NCBI RefSeq assembly: GCF_018143015.1
Contig: NC_054750.1
Location: 9,762,501-9,826,500, forward strand
Origin: Lytechinus variegatus
Taxonomy: Eukaryota > Echinodermata > Echinoidea > Temnopleuroida > Toxopneustidae
DNA: 64,000 nt
Direction: 5' to 3'
Shown here: piece after piece, positions 21,249-36,200 of the stretch
Layout of the letters: the number at the start of each line of letters is the position of its first letter
Numbering within the stretch: the first letter of the stretch is position 1
Translations under genes and position numbers: made by a program
Notes under the pieces: generated by a model
Seen by the model: the letters and a program-made list of their open reading frames with translations, nothing else
The model's database searches: none
What the model was told of the DNA's origin: nothing

Positions 21249-24200
21249 ATGGGTCTACGCAAGGATGAAGAACATATCAAAGATAACAGAAACGCTTTGG
21301 GGTGAGTATTTTCACCAATTTATAACAAATTAAGACAAAAACCCGACCCAAAATAAATCGAGGCAAAATTTGAGTGAGAGACCCTGAGCGAGTGATTGCA
21401 AATTGTCAATGACATCATCACCCAACCCTTGCCAGAGCTCCCGTAGCCGTTCCGTAGTCAAGAGTTCCGTCCGCTTCGCTTAAATTAAATTAAGTTTGGT
21501 CTATTTTGTTGAGGAAAAATAGGGTTTGAATGGAGTATACCAGTGGCGTAACTAAGGGGGCAGGGGCATGCCCGTGCGCCCCCCCCCCCCCATCGGCTGG
21601 CAAAAAAAACAAAAAAGGAGAAAAAGAGGGAGAAAGGAAGAGAAAATTTCAGAGACAGTCTCCAGTAGGGTTACCAAAAGGTCGGCCGATCCAATGAGCA
21701 AAAAGCCTATGGGCAAATGAAAAGCCAATTGCAAGTGCGTAAATCGTGCGCATTGCCACCCATCGTCTGTTCTCGATGGCAAAAATGAGCATTGAAATGC
21801 TTTTCCTCAGCAAATTAGTTCATCTTAGTTACAAATTTTAGGCTCGTTGTTGTCTATATTAAATTTGACTAATGTGGGATGAAGTGTCTTACCTTCATGT
21901 GGTATCGAAAGTGACGTTTGGAGGTTAAATCCACGAGAAATCCACGATTATCGTCGCGTGTATTCGCTATGGAGAAAAATGCGTGCGATCGCATGCATTA
22001 TTGCAAGCTCGAGATGGCGCTGTTGAACATGGTCTAGAAATTCATAAAAAATAAACGAAAATCCTTTGAGTAGGCTCACAATAAAATCATAAAAAATATG
22101 CTTTATGACTAAAACGGCAGTTCTCTTGCCCACACATATCATACTTGTTGTTGCGTAAGAAATCCTTTTTTCATTACAAAAATATAGCAATAAATGTTTT
22201 AAAAATTATGTTTTACACATGAAATATGTTGGAAACATCTATATTAGAAGAAAAATGCTTTTTTTGAATGAATTCAAATTAAAATGAAGTTTATACATGC
22301 CTGCACTTTTTCCTACTACTCAAAAAACTAAATGGGCCGTCAATCAACGTTGGTTACCTCGGCAAGTAGGCGTGGTCTATCGTGAAGTTCGTTGGTGACT
22401 TGTAGACTTGACTCAGCCGCCGAATTTAATTCATTCTCCGCGCACGTCCAACTGCAACTTGTGCACTTATCATCACTGCTAGTGTTTGCCGCACTGAGGA
22501 CAGATGAAACAATTCAGATAGAGTTGCGCGTGTACAATGAGTGAAACAGCGCGATCGTTTCATGATCGAATGAATTAGTGTGCCTGTCGAGATAAAATTC
22601 ATCTGCCATGTTATTTTCTTCCATGTTTTATACAACTGCAATTGATTTGTTATATTATTTTCTTTGATATTTTCCTGTATATGTATGTATGAATGTTATT
22701 TGAAGTGAATTTATTATGCTGGTGTCCTTGCCATTGAGGACATATGAAGATGAAACAATACTGATAGAGTTGTGGGTATACAAAGAGTGGAACAGCGCGA
22801 TTGTTTTATGGTCGAATGAACAGTGTGCCTGTCGAGATAGAATTTAGCTGTCATGTTATTTTCTCTGATGTTTTATACAACTGCAATTCATTTTTTATAT
22901 TATTTTCTGTGATGTTTTCCTGTTTATGTTTGAATTTTATTTTAAGTGAATTAATGATATAAAGATTAATCGAAAACAAAGCAAATAATTATCGGTTTCA
23001 TTGTATTCGTGATGAACAAGTTAAGGTATAAAAAATGATGCTTGTTTTTTTTTTATTTAAAGGACTTTAAGTTAATTGGAATTGAAAAGGACGTTTAGTG
23101 TTTCCTATTAAGTGCATTTTTTTTCTTTTTTTTCATTTCACATTCTCGGGATGCGAACCTCCACTATTAATAAACAAAAATATTTAAAAAATAAAGACTC
23201 GCAAAAATTTTAGTACTATAGTGCAACGGTGATTTGTTGATTTTTTTGTTTCATTTACTCAGAGGTACGACAGACAAATACCCAGTGTAGATCAAAATTT
23301 TGCTAATGGGGGGGGCTACAATTTTTCTCCCCGATCGGCGCCGTTAAAAAACCGATTTTTTTTCTTTAACAAAACAGCATGATATACCTTTCTTTTTATT
23401 TTTCGCACCGCCAGTAGGAGGGGGTGCCGCCGCCCATAATTGGGTCCGGCACCTGGATCTGCCTATGGAATGGATGAGGAATAAGGAAAGGGGAGAAAAA
23501 TAAAGGTGCCCCCTCCCGTAATATATCAAATATTTGTTAGTGGATTTTGTCGTTCATTCTCAAGTGAGGACTTATTTTTCAACTTTTGATGATTTTTTTC
23601 CTAGCAAATTTCACCTATTAAAGGGGGGGTCTAGTATACTAGGTCTTGTTTATTTTTTGTATTGAATGCCTCAACTTTTGAAAATCCTGGATCAGCCCCT
23701 GTCAAGGTGTATATAGATGAAAATAAACTTGAATAGGGCTCCATCACATTAATGATTTTCAAAATTAGCCATTTCCTATTTTCCCCGTTTAACATGCACT
23801 GTGAGGTGAATAATTCAAATGCTTTCACAATCGCTACCAAAGAAGGGATCAGGGGGCCGGTCACCCCCCCCCCCCCCCCGTTGGCCAAAAAATTAAGAAA
23901 GGAAGAAGAAACAGAAGGAAAAGAGAGGGGAAAAGGAAGAGGGGAATGGGAGGGAGAAAAGTGAATAAAATTAGGGAGGGGATAGACTTTGATGATTTAA
24001 AAAAAAACATGCAAAATTGACATTTTCGCTCGCGCTTCGCACTCGCATTGCTCATTTTCGATGAGTACATATTGCTCAATAGCTGATATATATCAGCTTG
24101 ACATTTCAAGCTTTGCAGTCAAAATACAAAACATATACTCTACAGTCAGCTATAGAACATTGAACTTTCATTATTATTTTTTTTTATTTATACCTCGGTC

Positions 24201-27200
24201 ACATTTGCTTGTACGGCGGCCGTGCGGAAAGTCGAAACAGCCATTTCATTCTTTTTTATTGAAACCACCAATATTTAGCTGGCACACACAAAAAAATGTT
24301 TAATACAACTGTTTTCTACTCGCCTTAGAAAAAAATGTGACCGAGGTATCACGAATCAATAAAAAAGTGCTTTGTAAAATATTTGTTTTATGATCTGAGT
24401 ATCAACATTTTTAGCTCACGCTGTGCCCTAGCTAGAGCATTATTTCATTTGTGGACTACCTACACTCTTCATGAAGGCCCTATTTCATAAATTTCTCAAA
24501 ATCTTATATCAGTTAGCATTGAGCGTGCGTGCTTGAATAGGTAAGTCGTTAGGCATTAATAGATCAGATATTAATTTTAATGGTTAAATTGTCCATTTTG
24601 TTTCATCTTGCGCTTAGCAAGAGGAATAGGAAAATATTCATCACTTTCATGTCCGATCCTTTGTCAAATCTATATCAGCTCTTTATTAAGTGCGATCCAA
24701 ATGCACCTCACAAAGTACTTGATCTGAAATCTATCCTTTTTTCAGATCGGAATATCAAATATTTTAAGGTCGCGCTTCGTGCTCGCTTGGATTTTCGTAT
24801 TAAAATATATATTCAGAATGCCTAGATTGTAGGCATAAATCGGAAACACGCGCGCGCATGTTTATCCAGATACTCAACTTGTTAGTATTTCAATTATTAT
24901 CCAGTTTCAGAAAAACAAAATTATGTTAGCGCTTTGTGCTCGCATTTTTAATGTAGGAGGAACCCCTATTACTCATCCTTTTCATGATGTACAACACATG
25001 AATCGAGTGTCCCATTTTTTAGGTCTAAATCTCAATTTTTTTTCTGCTCGGGCTTGGCGCTCGCATTAATTGTTTTATAGCGACGATCCTGTTCATGGTC
25101 ACAATAACTGATTTAAATTTTCCATTTTTTATTTAGAAGAGTCCAAAAAATCGGCTCGCCCTTCGCGCTTGCATTATTTTATTGTTGAAGTAACGTCTCC
25201 ATTAAGTGAAATAGTCCTTAACAGGTACCTTTTTGATCAGTTCGAAACGTATACAAAAATCCCCGGGCAAAAAATCCTTTCCTTGCATGATGTAAAAAGA
25301 CACGAATAGACATGTCTCGTTTTTAGGTCTAAATCTTCAAATTTTGTGATCGCGCTTCGCATCAGTTGCTGAGTTGCATACCTATCCTGTTTAAGTTACA
25401 AAAAGTGCCTATATATGATGTCAATTCTGCTTGCGCTTTGCGTTCTTAGTAATTGTTTAGTTGCATAAACATTTTGTTCATGATAAACATTGCCCAGAAA
25501 TTTCAAAGTTTGTGGATCAAAAAATAATTATTTCAATGAATTAGCTCGCGCTTTGCGCTGGCACTAAATAAAAAGGGTTATATATCTATGTTGATTTATA
25601 AGACAAAAGCTAAAAAGTAACATTTCTTCAAAGAAACAAATATAAATCATCTTCGCGCGGCCGCTTGGGGAAAAATACGGGTGAAAAAAGAATTCGCCCC
25701 CCCCCCTTGACGAAAGCTGAATCAACCCCTTCATCCTATTTGTTTCTCTCCTTTCATCCATCTCTCCATTCTTCAAGGAGCCGCGGAATAGTTTTGAAAA
25801 AGGGGCTAAACATGAAATTTTGAATTTTGTGTGTGTGTTTCTACCAATGAAATTATTGATGAAATATAATGCGGTACAAAAATCAATGTCATTCTTTTTT
25901 CTGTTTTAAACTACTTGAAAAAAAACTGGGAGGGGGTGGCAATACCGCCACTGCTAGTAATATGATTACCGGGTATACCATCCGTCACTATTTTTTTAGA
26001 TAATCATGAGGATTGCCCGAGGAGATATCTTTTAAAGGGGTTGCTGGCTTTGAAAAAAAAGCCAAGGGAAAGAAATTATCTCTCTAAAGATAAGTTGATT
26101 TTGGTCGAATATCATACTAAACTGATTTCCAGGGGATGGTGCTTCTGGTTCAGGGGCGGCGATCCTGGGGATAGGTGGGAGCTCAATGCCCCCACTTTAA
26201 AAATCACTAAAAAGTGCCCCTTTTCTGTTCCCCCACTTTCAACTTTGCTCCACTCCCCCTGTCGTACGTGTACAAAAAAAACGCACCACCAGCTAAAAAA
26301 AAAATCTTGGGGGTCACAACCCGAGCACCCCACTTCCCAGGACCATATACAAGGACTCTAATTTATTAATTTTAAAGAAAGCGTGAGTGAGACATCATTT
26401 GTTGAAAAAAAATTAGAGACCTATTAATGACTGCATGTGGTCCTACCGGTACGCTAGATCTGCACACAAAACTACTTTCATGTGACACGCAAAAGGGATA
26501 GATCTTAGTGGAAAAGTAGGATAAAACAAACAGGTTTTAGAAACGCCTTCGTTGGCGTTCAATTATATGGGTGGTATGATACAAATTCTGCTAGCTTATT
26601 CGTACTAATATTTCTGGCCATTGTACTTAGATCTGTATTTTAATGTGGAAACATTTTTTTTTATGATACAAATCGAGCGAGGCAAGCACAGTGATATGGG
26701 GCAGAGTTCCAAGTCTCCATGCCCCAGACAGTGGTGTAGCTAGGATTTTTTTCCAGGGTCCTTGCTTTTTCAGGGGGTGTGTATGTTCACCTATATCAGT
26801 CACTTGTTAGTTTTATTCTTATAAAACAACATAAACATAAAATAATCTCATAAAAGTGCGAGCGCGAAGCGCGAGCGATTTTTTTTATATACTTTAATGT
26901 ATTTTTCCTGAAATTTAATTTTCTGGGCAATGTTATGTGTGATCCTCAACAAGATTCGTATGTACCCCCAAGCTTGAACATAAATTTTTATCAACTGTTC
27001 TAGCCTTATCGAAAAGAGACCTGTTAAGGACTGCTTACAGTTACCCATGAAGACGGTATATATTTCAATAATGCGAGCTCGAAGCGCGAGCAAATTTTTT
27101 GACATTCCGACCTAAAAAAAGTGATCATTCTGAGCACTTTTTGTATTAATTAATGGGATAGCCGATAGGTATTTAACTAAACAATTGATGCGAGCGCGAA

Positions 27201-30200
27201 GCGCGAGAGAAAGATAACTGAGATTTTAGACCTAAAAGCGGGACACTCTATTCATATTTTGTAAGTCATAAATAGGATATAGTCAATTGGGTATCATTAA
27301 TAATGCAATCGTGAAGCGTGAGCAGACAATTATTGATATTCTGATGTAAAACTGAATAATTTAAGTACATTTTAAATAAAGAACGTGCACGCTATCGCGC
27401 ATGTTTTATATTCAGACCTAAATTCTGGGCCTTCTGAATTGTTGAATGGAATTAACATTATGGAATACCCGTAGACAATATGAACTTGGCAAATCAAACA
27501 ATGTGACCACCCAGCATGAGCTTAAAATGCTGATAATGTAGACCATAAAACGGACATTTTACAGAGCAATTAAATTTGTAAATGAAAAAAAATAATGAAA
27601 GCTCGATGTCCGAGCTAAAATATGTGTTGCATATTGACTTCAAAACTTGCTCCACATCAGCCTATTGAGAAAGATATGAATCCCATCGAACAGGCAATTA
27701 TGGCGCGAAGCGCCAGCAAAAATTTTATATAGTAACATGAAAAGATTTTTTTTAAATTGCAAGTCTTCCCCTCACATTATTTCATTCACTCGTCTTCCTC
27801 CTTATTTTTCTCTTCTTTTTTCTTCTGTCTTTCTACTTCTTTTCCTTTTTATTTCTTCTTTCTCCCTTTTTTCTTTACTTTTTTTTTTCTCTTCCAATTT
27901 TTTCTGGGGGGGGGGACCTGGGGAGGGGGCCCCAAATCTCAGGGGGGCAGATGCCCCCGGCCCACCGTTGCTACGCCAATGGCCCCAGACTGAATATATT
28001 TTTACATCAACTTACTCTAAAAACAAGTGTTTATGTTTTATTTTGTATCATTCATTTTTAAGTATAAGGTAAAATTATAAGTCTCGGAGTGTCAGTTAAT
28101 GCTGCAAAAGAAGTATAAAGCCTACTCTTTTGCAGCACTATCCAGCTACCGCGGCGAGGACGCCCTCCGAGAAGGTAGCCATATCAAAACTATAAAAAAA
28201 ATTCCCCTTAGATTACTGGTGGATCCAAGGGGCATAATTATCGAGAGCCAAAATTGTAATTTGTTAATAGGCCCTATTTTTTGCTTGTCAATTTTTAGGG
28301 ACGAAATGACTTTCCATTTTTGGTAAAAACATTTTTTAAGGCATATCAAATTTGTATCGGGAAAATGTGCCCTCCATAGGCCTTATCCCCCTAAATTTCA
28401 GGTGGGGACCATTGGCAGCGGAAAGCAAAATTTTGGGAGGGGGGGCCACCAAACTTTAGTGACAAGCCCTATCCCCCAAAAAAAAGTTTATCAGCACAAA
28501 TTTTAGGGGAAACCACATGATTTTTTTAGGGGGGTCCACTGGAATTTAGGGGGCACGCACGAAAAAAAAAATTGACAAGCAAAAAAAAAAGGTTATCAAC
28601 AAAAAAATTAGGGGGGCGATCGTCCCCCACCTCAAAATTAGAGGGGGGGGCACGACCCCCCCCCGCTGCCTATGGGGGGACGTTACTTTTTTTGGCAATT
28701 TTTTTTTTTTCGCCCCCCCCCTTTGATAACCTTTTTTTGTCAAAAAGTTTGGTGCCCCCCTAAATTTTTTTTACTGCCGTAGATAATAATGCTCCCCCCT
28801 TTGGAAAATCCTGGACCCTCCCTTGTCTAGATATAGATGTTTAAAGAATTAATAATTTTGAAAGTCAGAGTGCCCTCACCCCCCCCCCATGCTTTAGTTA
28901 TCATAGCATAAAACTTATGCCATGTCTAATCCTTATATCAGCAAGATGTCAGAGCATACTATCCGTCACCAAACGACTGCATTTGAGCCGTTTATTTTTT
29001 CTTTTCTCTTCTTTTTATTTTTTGGTTGTTTTTTAATCATTGTTTATTTGGATAAGCTCGGATCCGAGACTAACTGGGACGGTGAACGTACTTTCGTTAT
29101 TTGGGTAACAATGGGCCGAGGCGAGAAAGGACACGCCCACAATCCCTCGTTCAGTGCCGAGCTTTGTGCATGCGTGTCGACGAAATTTCAACTAAAAATT
29201 TGTACACAAAAACTGTCACAATTCGGACCTAATTTAGCCTCAGATTAACAGATAATTAGATCTCTTTGATATACCAAAAGTCATTCACTTGGGGTTTTTG
29301 AGTATGCTGATTCAGGTGAGGTACTTTTCAATGCTTTTTAACATAGATTTAAAAACTTAGATTTTCCTTTTGGTAACCCTAGTCTCAGAAATGCAGTGGG
29401 AAAGAAGAAATTATTGTTCATTATAATATAATGTTATATCATATTATAATTTACCTCAAGAGAAATTCATGCAGGCGCAGGCTTAGTCTTGAGGACTACA
29501 TGATGATGTCTTTGTGAATCCTTTGATATCTTCATCATTGCCATTGGACTATCTTGAAGAACCCCCACCCATACGAGACCCACTCATTCAATGAACAAGG
29601 TTATAATATAACCTTGTTCTCAGTTATATCTCCATGTGTCAGTAGAGGTGCACGGCCAATATGGGAGACTCTCTCCAATATGGGAGACAATCTCCCATAT
29701 TGGAGATTTGCTTTGCAAAAGAAACAACACCAACAAAAGCATGATTTTTTCCACCCAAAAATTTGTCTCACTGAGGTCAGAAGCCCATTTGTTTTGTGTG
29801 TGATTGACAACAAAAAGACGGTGAAGTAGACGGTGAATTTTTAAAGTAGACCGTGAAAAGGGGTAATTTTTCATGAGGAATCTGCTTATCACATTTTTAT
29901 TTGCCGCCAAGGTAATCCTTTTGCCGCAAATGTAAACAAAGGAAATTGGTCTCCAAAACTGGAGACTGTCTCTGAAATTGGATACCCAAATTCTATACAA
30001 AAGTCTCTGATATTGGAGATAATCTCCCACATTGGAGACAGTCTCCAATATTGGCCGTGCGCCTCTACTGTGTGTGGCAAAATAAGGGTGGCAATGTTTG
30101 GCTTATTTTCTCTTTTTCTTTGGGGCAAATGCTTGATATTTTTACACTGACAGTTTCCATTACATCTATTATTCATACAACTTGGCTCTTATTTAAATTT

Positions 30201-33200
30201 GATTCTTTAAATCATTTTTTTCTTAATTAAAAATAGAGATCAAAAAATGAAAATTTTCTTGCCATATTATTTTCCACCAATAGAGGGCGTACACAATATA
30301 TGCCCAAAATTCAAGTTTTTGAGTGCTCTGGTGAATGAAAAAATTATTCCCAATTACTAATGAAAAATAAATTGCAACTGTATGGAAATTAGTAATTTTG
30401 GTCACAAAAGTGATATTTTAATGATTTTTTAAAGTATGTGCTCTGTACAACATTGGCATACCATAGTCCAACCTCTAGATTCCCCACAGGCAGGGTGGTA
30501 GCAGTGAACAAGTTACGAGACCCAGGTCCCAGGTAAACACAGATGAATTTCCCTAGGAAATCCATCTTTTCATAAAAGAATCCTGTAAAATATGTTGATT
30601 TTATCAATTTCTACACCTTCCTACGCCTAATGCGTAGGAAGGTTTTAAAAAATGGTCCCTAAAAGTGTAAAAAAATGAAGGTTTCTTACCAGACTGATGT
30701 CGTGTAGATCCCTCAATCCACATGTACACAACGCAAATACAATACTCATACTATAGCATCGACCCTTGAACCGCTTATCTAGTTATGTATGATGTACTTC
30801 CGATTAGCGATGTTGTTTTGAAGAACAATTTATAGATAAAAATTATTATTCCACAAATACTTAAACTTATTATGATTATGAATAATTAGCAGTATTATAT
30901 TTTTGTTTTATATAATTTTTACAATAAATAATATTTCCATCCAACCTTTGTCACTCGGAATATCCGTCCAAGTTCACCGTCCCGAAGTTTGGGTAGGTGG
31001 AGCATAGTGTAGCCGTAGTGAAGTGGAGTGGAGCCTGCACGAACTTCAGCCGAGGCCGAGGAAATGAATGGGATGCAATCCCTGGCTCCATGGAAAAGTG
31101 ATTGGGATTGCTGTTGATCTCCACCATCTATCGGAGGTAGAAGAAAACTGACTGACTGACACTAAATAGGATAACTTTAATCACCGTTGCCTTGGTGAAG
31201 GTGATGGGTAAACTATGGGAGAAGAGTTTCATGCACCCCCCACTAAAATAGAAATATGGAGAAGGTTCAAAATGATATCATGAATATATCTAGATAGTCT
31301 ATCCAGCCCGGCGTTATCATGAAATTGGGAACCAGTTCCTAATTTCCAACGGTCACTTAAGTTTTTACGACAAGACATGACCTACCTTCCTTTTCAAGCT
31401 TCCTAACTGCTTCATTGATCTTTTCGAATATTGCAATCAGGAACGGCTGTATTTGGGAATCGTTCTCGGCGTCATTGTTCAAATTCTCAGACAGACATCG
31501 CTTCACTTGGATTCAGCATAATTTTTATTTAAACTGAAGTTAGCACCAAAAATTATGGGGACGTGTGGCAAACTAATGAGTGAGCTACCGCAGGCCGATC
31601 TTTTTGTTGTTTACTTCAGTCCATATCAAACCTTCGGCGAAGACATTTCCCAAGCGAATCGATGTGTGTCTGAGAATTTGAACGATGACAACGAGATCAA
31701 AGCCGAAATACAGCTGCTCCCAATTTAGCAGTGGTCGTATTGATCGTGAACTGTGACTGAGAGACTTGCGATGACATTTTCGAACAGTTACTGGTGGAGA
31801 AATTCTTTCAAAGTCGGCCGGTGTGAAACTGCATTAGCACAGAATCTAATATCAATGCATCTCTATTTATAAATAAGAATTTTTATTTAAAAAAAAAATC
31901 ATGGTTTCCTTTGAAAAAAATAATCTGTTGAGACGATTATGCTTGGTTTAATGCTAGTGCATATGTAAACTGCTCAAGCATCCAACATTTTGCTCCAGCG
32001 AGATATATTGTGACCTCACAAAACAGGAATTTTACCATCACAACAAAACAATTAATGGGCAATGCACTTATATTTTGCGCAAAGTTTTTTACTGCTAGTG
32101 TGTATTTCACTGCGCACGTGCATCTAGATCTTTGATTCGAAAATGATGGACAAAAAAAACTGAGTGGCAATGACCTCTTTATTTTGCACGTACTCAAACT
32201 AATTCATAACGCATGATGACCCTATGGCCTGAAAAAGATTAGCGAAACTCAAACTTCCATCAATGCGAGTGATGATTGATGGGGAAACTACCCCTTATCA
32301 TGTGATCGACGTGTGACCAATCCTTTAGCAAGATTCTTAGTATGTGGAATAAAAGAATACCAAAGACCATCCCAACCAGACCCCATGCAGAAGCGGTAGC
32401 CTTTGTGCATTGGTTAACCATAGTCATTACCAAATTTTGACATTGAACATCACCTAATCAATCACTCTCTGTCAATATAGAGGGGTTTTTTTTTCTGTTA
32501 AAATCATTTAGGAAATCTGCTCATTTTCTTATACAACATTCGGGACTAGTGAGTGGTACAGGGTGCTGTGAGTTTGTGCCCCAACGCATTTGGCAACATT
32601 TAAAAAAAATTGTGACATCACTCCAGTACAGTAGGCCTAAGTACTCTATACAATCCACTACCATACTGTAATATGAAAGAGACTCACCAAAATACATGTA
32701 GTGCTGTAAATGTAAAGAAATACTCCTTAAGTCAATCTCCCTTTGTGTCTTCTCATCCATATACAGGTTGATTGAGACACCGATTAGCTTGGAGCCTTCA
32801 GTTATGAAGACCGAGCCAAAGGGACTTTCTCCAAAGAAGAATCTTCCCTCCAGCTCGTTCTCTAATTCACCTCGGCGTAAGAAGAAGACGGGAGTCAGGC
32901 AAGCAAGGAGGATTGATAACAGTAAGTCTGTTCTTGTTAATTTACAATTTAGGGACCCAGTTGTCTTAGTCAGTTCAGGATATGCCTGCCAGACAAAGAA
33001 AGAGGGTTCACGTTCACCCCTTAAGGATGGCTGAAACCTGCATTCCGTGCTTACGCGCCACTCCCTGTTTCGTCATCGCAGGCTATGTTACAGTGGAAAA
33101 CACTGTCTCTCAGATAGGATGTTTTGTTAATTGGAGGTCCCGTATAGAGGAGAGTCAACGCCTGGTGTAGTGGCCAACCTGCACACCTTCAAATTTAGTT

Positions 33201-36200
33201 ATACATGTAACGGGAGGAAAGACCCTCTGGTCACAGTGGTTCTGTTTACTTCTCCTTTAATAGGCAAGGTATTGTCAGGTGACGGAGGCCACTGCCAATA
33301 CTTGGTGAACATTATGCACTCGTAGAGGAAAGCAAAAGTTTGAAAAGAGTTGTATTTCACAGATGGAGGGTGTACATGTACATTATACAACGAGAAGATA
33401 CCCAAATTTCCTTAATTGGGTTAAAAGGTACACTCTTCACCCTATAGTTAGGGTTAGGAAATCATGACAAAATACTTTGAGGTGGATGGATAACGTACAA
33501 TAATAAGCCAGTTTGTAGTTCCACTTTGCACATAATCAGAAGATTCTGCCCATGATCAGAGGAAGGTCATTGGTAGTACTCAAATGACATGGTGGTTTGA
33601 AATTTAATGAGATAAGCACTTCCATATAAGCATTTATATCCACAAGAAACAATGCGTCCACTAACAACTGGTACATGTATTTCACAGTTTGCCAAGTACA
33701 TTGTACAACATGCTCTAATATGCATTCAAACTAGAAATGCAACAAATACCTTTATGGAGTGTCTATTGGTGTGCTATTTTAGTCACCTGGGGCCCGTTTC
33801 TCAACACCGTCATAAGTCTAACTTCTTGACTAAATCGGAGATAGTGAGCTACTTGTCCGCTAACCGTTTCACGAAGCCCTCTTTACCAAGATCGGGTACA
33901 ACAACCTCACTAAATATTTATGACACCTCCAAACCTGTCACAACTTCTTTCTTAATGACGTAGTGGCATCACGTGGGTAGACTATGACATGCAAAAGTGC
34001 CTAGAAATGAGAAAATTATAATCTTACGTAATCAATCAAAGATGTTGAAATTACATCAAAAAACAAGTTGGATAATGCATTCTATGATCATTGTAATACA
34101 AAGAATCTACAAAAACTGTTGGTAATACTCCACAAAACCATTCACTTAGTAAAATAATTTATTTTAAGATTCTACACATCAGGCCATCCATAAATGGACT
34201 CGTATTTGTCGTTTTCAGACCCCTATTAACATTTTGATAAATTCTATCTCTAATTTATGCATAGAATTTGTCAAATAGTAAGTTTCAGTATCTAAGATTT
34301 AAAAGAAAATTGTTAAACTATATTTTGATGATGTTTGGAATCGTAAAATACCGTATAATTATCATCATTTTACAACGAAAACCGTTATGGTTTTACTTTC
34401 GTAAACTATTAAAATTGGATATCCCGGGGGTACCCATCTCAACGTCCACGTGATTTTTTAGTCACGAGATCAATTATTCATAATTCCATTTTCTCAGCAA
34501 TTGAATGCTCAAGTCTTCATGGTCTAAGTATGTATGGTGCATAATATACCTGTGCTATTATTCTTAATAGATGAAATTCCCAATTCATCACAATATTTGC
34601 AATTTTGTTATAATTTTTCTTTTTGAAAATTATGCTATTTTGTGACTAAGGCTACGTCTCGTCTGCTCTTTTTACCGATAATATCGATATCAAGGTATTT
34701 TAGTTATGAAGCCTTTCGAGAAACGGGTTTAGTAAGATTGGAACTAACTCCGTGGTTGGTGGATAAAGATATGACTAACTTGTCCAGGTGTTGAGAAACG
34801 GGCCCCTGGTCCATTCAATTTCTTCATCAGACTGCTATGTACGATGTAAGGCATTCTTACATAATATCTTGCTTTGAAATCTGCCTATCACAATGAAAGA
34901 AATGAAAGGTCATTTGACCAAAATTGTCTGTGAAAAAAGGCATGAAGTAACTACAAACTGGTCTATTGTTTTGGTTCCATTTTGAAAGTCCATGTATTAC
35001 CATTTGCCCCCCCCCCCCCTCCTGATAATATCCACATACATGTAGTTCCTCTTTGAGCATCACCTTTCTTTGATATGCAGACAAATCAGGCATAAACTGA
35101 ATATTTTGAGTAAATGAGAGACTTCATGCTGTGTAATTTAAGAATGCTAGTAGACACAAGATACCCTGTGACTGGGTGAAATACAAAATATATCCTCTTT
35201 GGAAAATTAAAGAGATTATGTCCAATAGGTAATTCAATCACTTTCAACTTCTCTGATGTACATGTAATAATAACAATAATAAATAATCAGCAGTTCTTAG
35301 AGATGCACAATACCATATAAATAGTCTCTATGTGTGTAGAAGATTTTTTTTTCTATTGGGCTTATACACGTGCCTCTTAAAAAAGTACATGTATGTTTTT
35401 AACACAGATTTGAATCTGTTGAAATCTGCTATTGATCTTATATTACAAATTTGGTGCCATTTTCCGAAAAGCTCTATCACCTAAAGCCTTTGACGTTACT
35501 CGTTTTTCCGAGAGAAGATCCTTTGATTGTGAACAAAATTTTGACTGGGTTGTTATTTCTGAATTAACTCACCGAGGTAAGCAGGAGCATTCCCATAAAC
35601 ACACTTAGAAACAAGAGTGAGGACATTAAACAAAATGCGAGCCTTTATGGGAGTCAATGGAGACTATGTAGGATCGGTGTTACATATTCAAATTTCTTTT
35701 TGCGAACTAAGAGCCTTGCAGCTGAATTTTGTATGCGCTGGACTTGAGTTTAGAAAGCTGCGTATCTGGTACTCCTAGAAGCAGTCCATTATTACAGTCT
35801 AAGTGACTGAATATACATGTATATACATGAATGAGCCTTTCTGTGGCTGACTTATCAATCCAGAAAATATGTTTTCTTACCAATAGACAAATGGCTCCCA
35901 AACAATTAATACTGGAAATTGGTGGCTATTTAGGCTCATTTTTATGAATTTATTGAGCAAAGCAGAGTATAATGCTGTTACAGGTAAATGGTGTCTGTGT
36001 GTAGCATGGGGATATTTACATTTGTTCATAAAAGTCAAATTATGGCAATTTGAATTAGGTCTGCCAACACTTGATAGGTTACATGTAATGCACATTTACT
36101 TGGGAAGTCAGGTAGCTTTATAATATCTCAGATTTCCTTCGTACAGTTTTATTTTTAAAGGAAACTTTAAAACTGTCACTATGCTACTCGGTGTCCACCA

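Noticed and set aside
27737..28072. 111-codon forward ORF
   Set aside because: Made of the pyrimidine tract and poly-G end of repeat copy C.
29620..30048. 142-codon minus-strand ORF
   Set aside because: It runs across both ends of a palindromic transposon and shows no domain.
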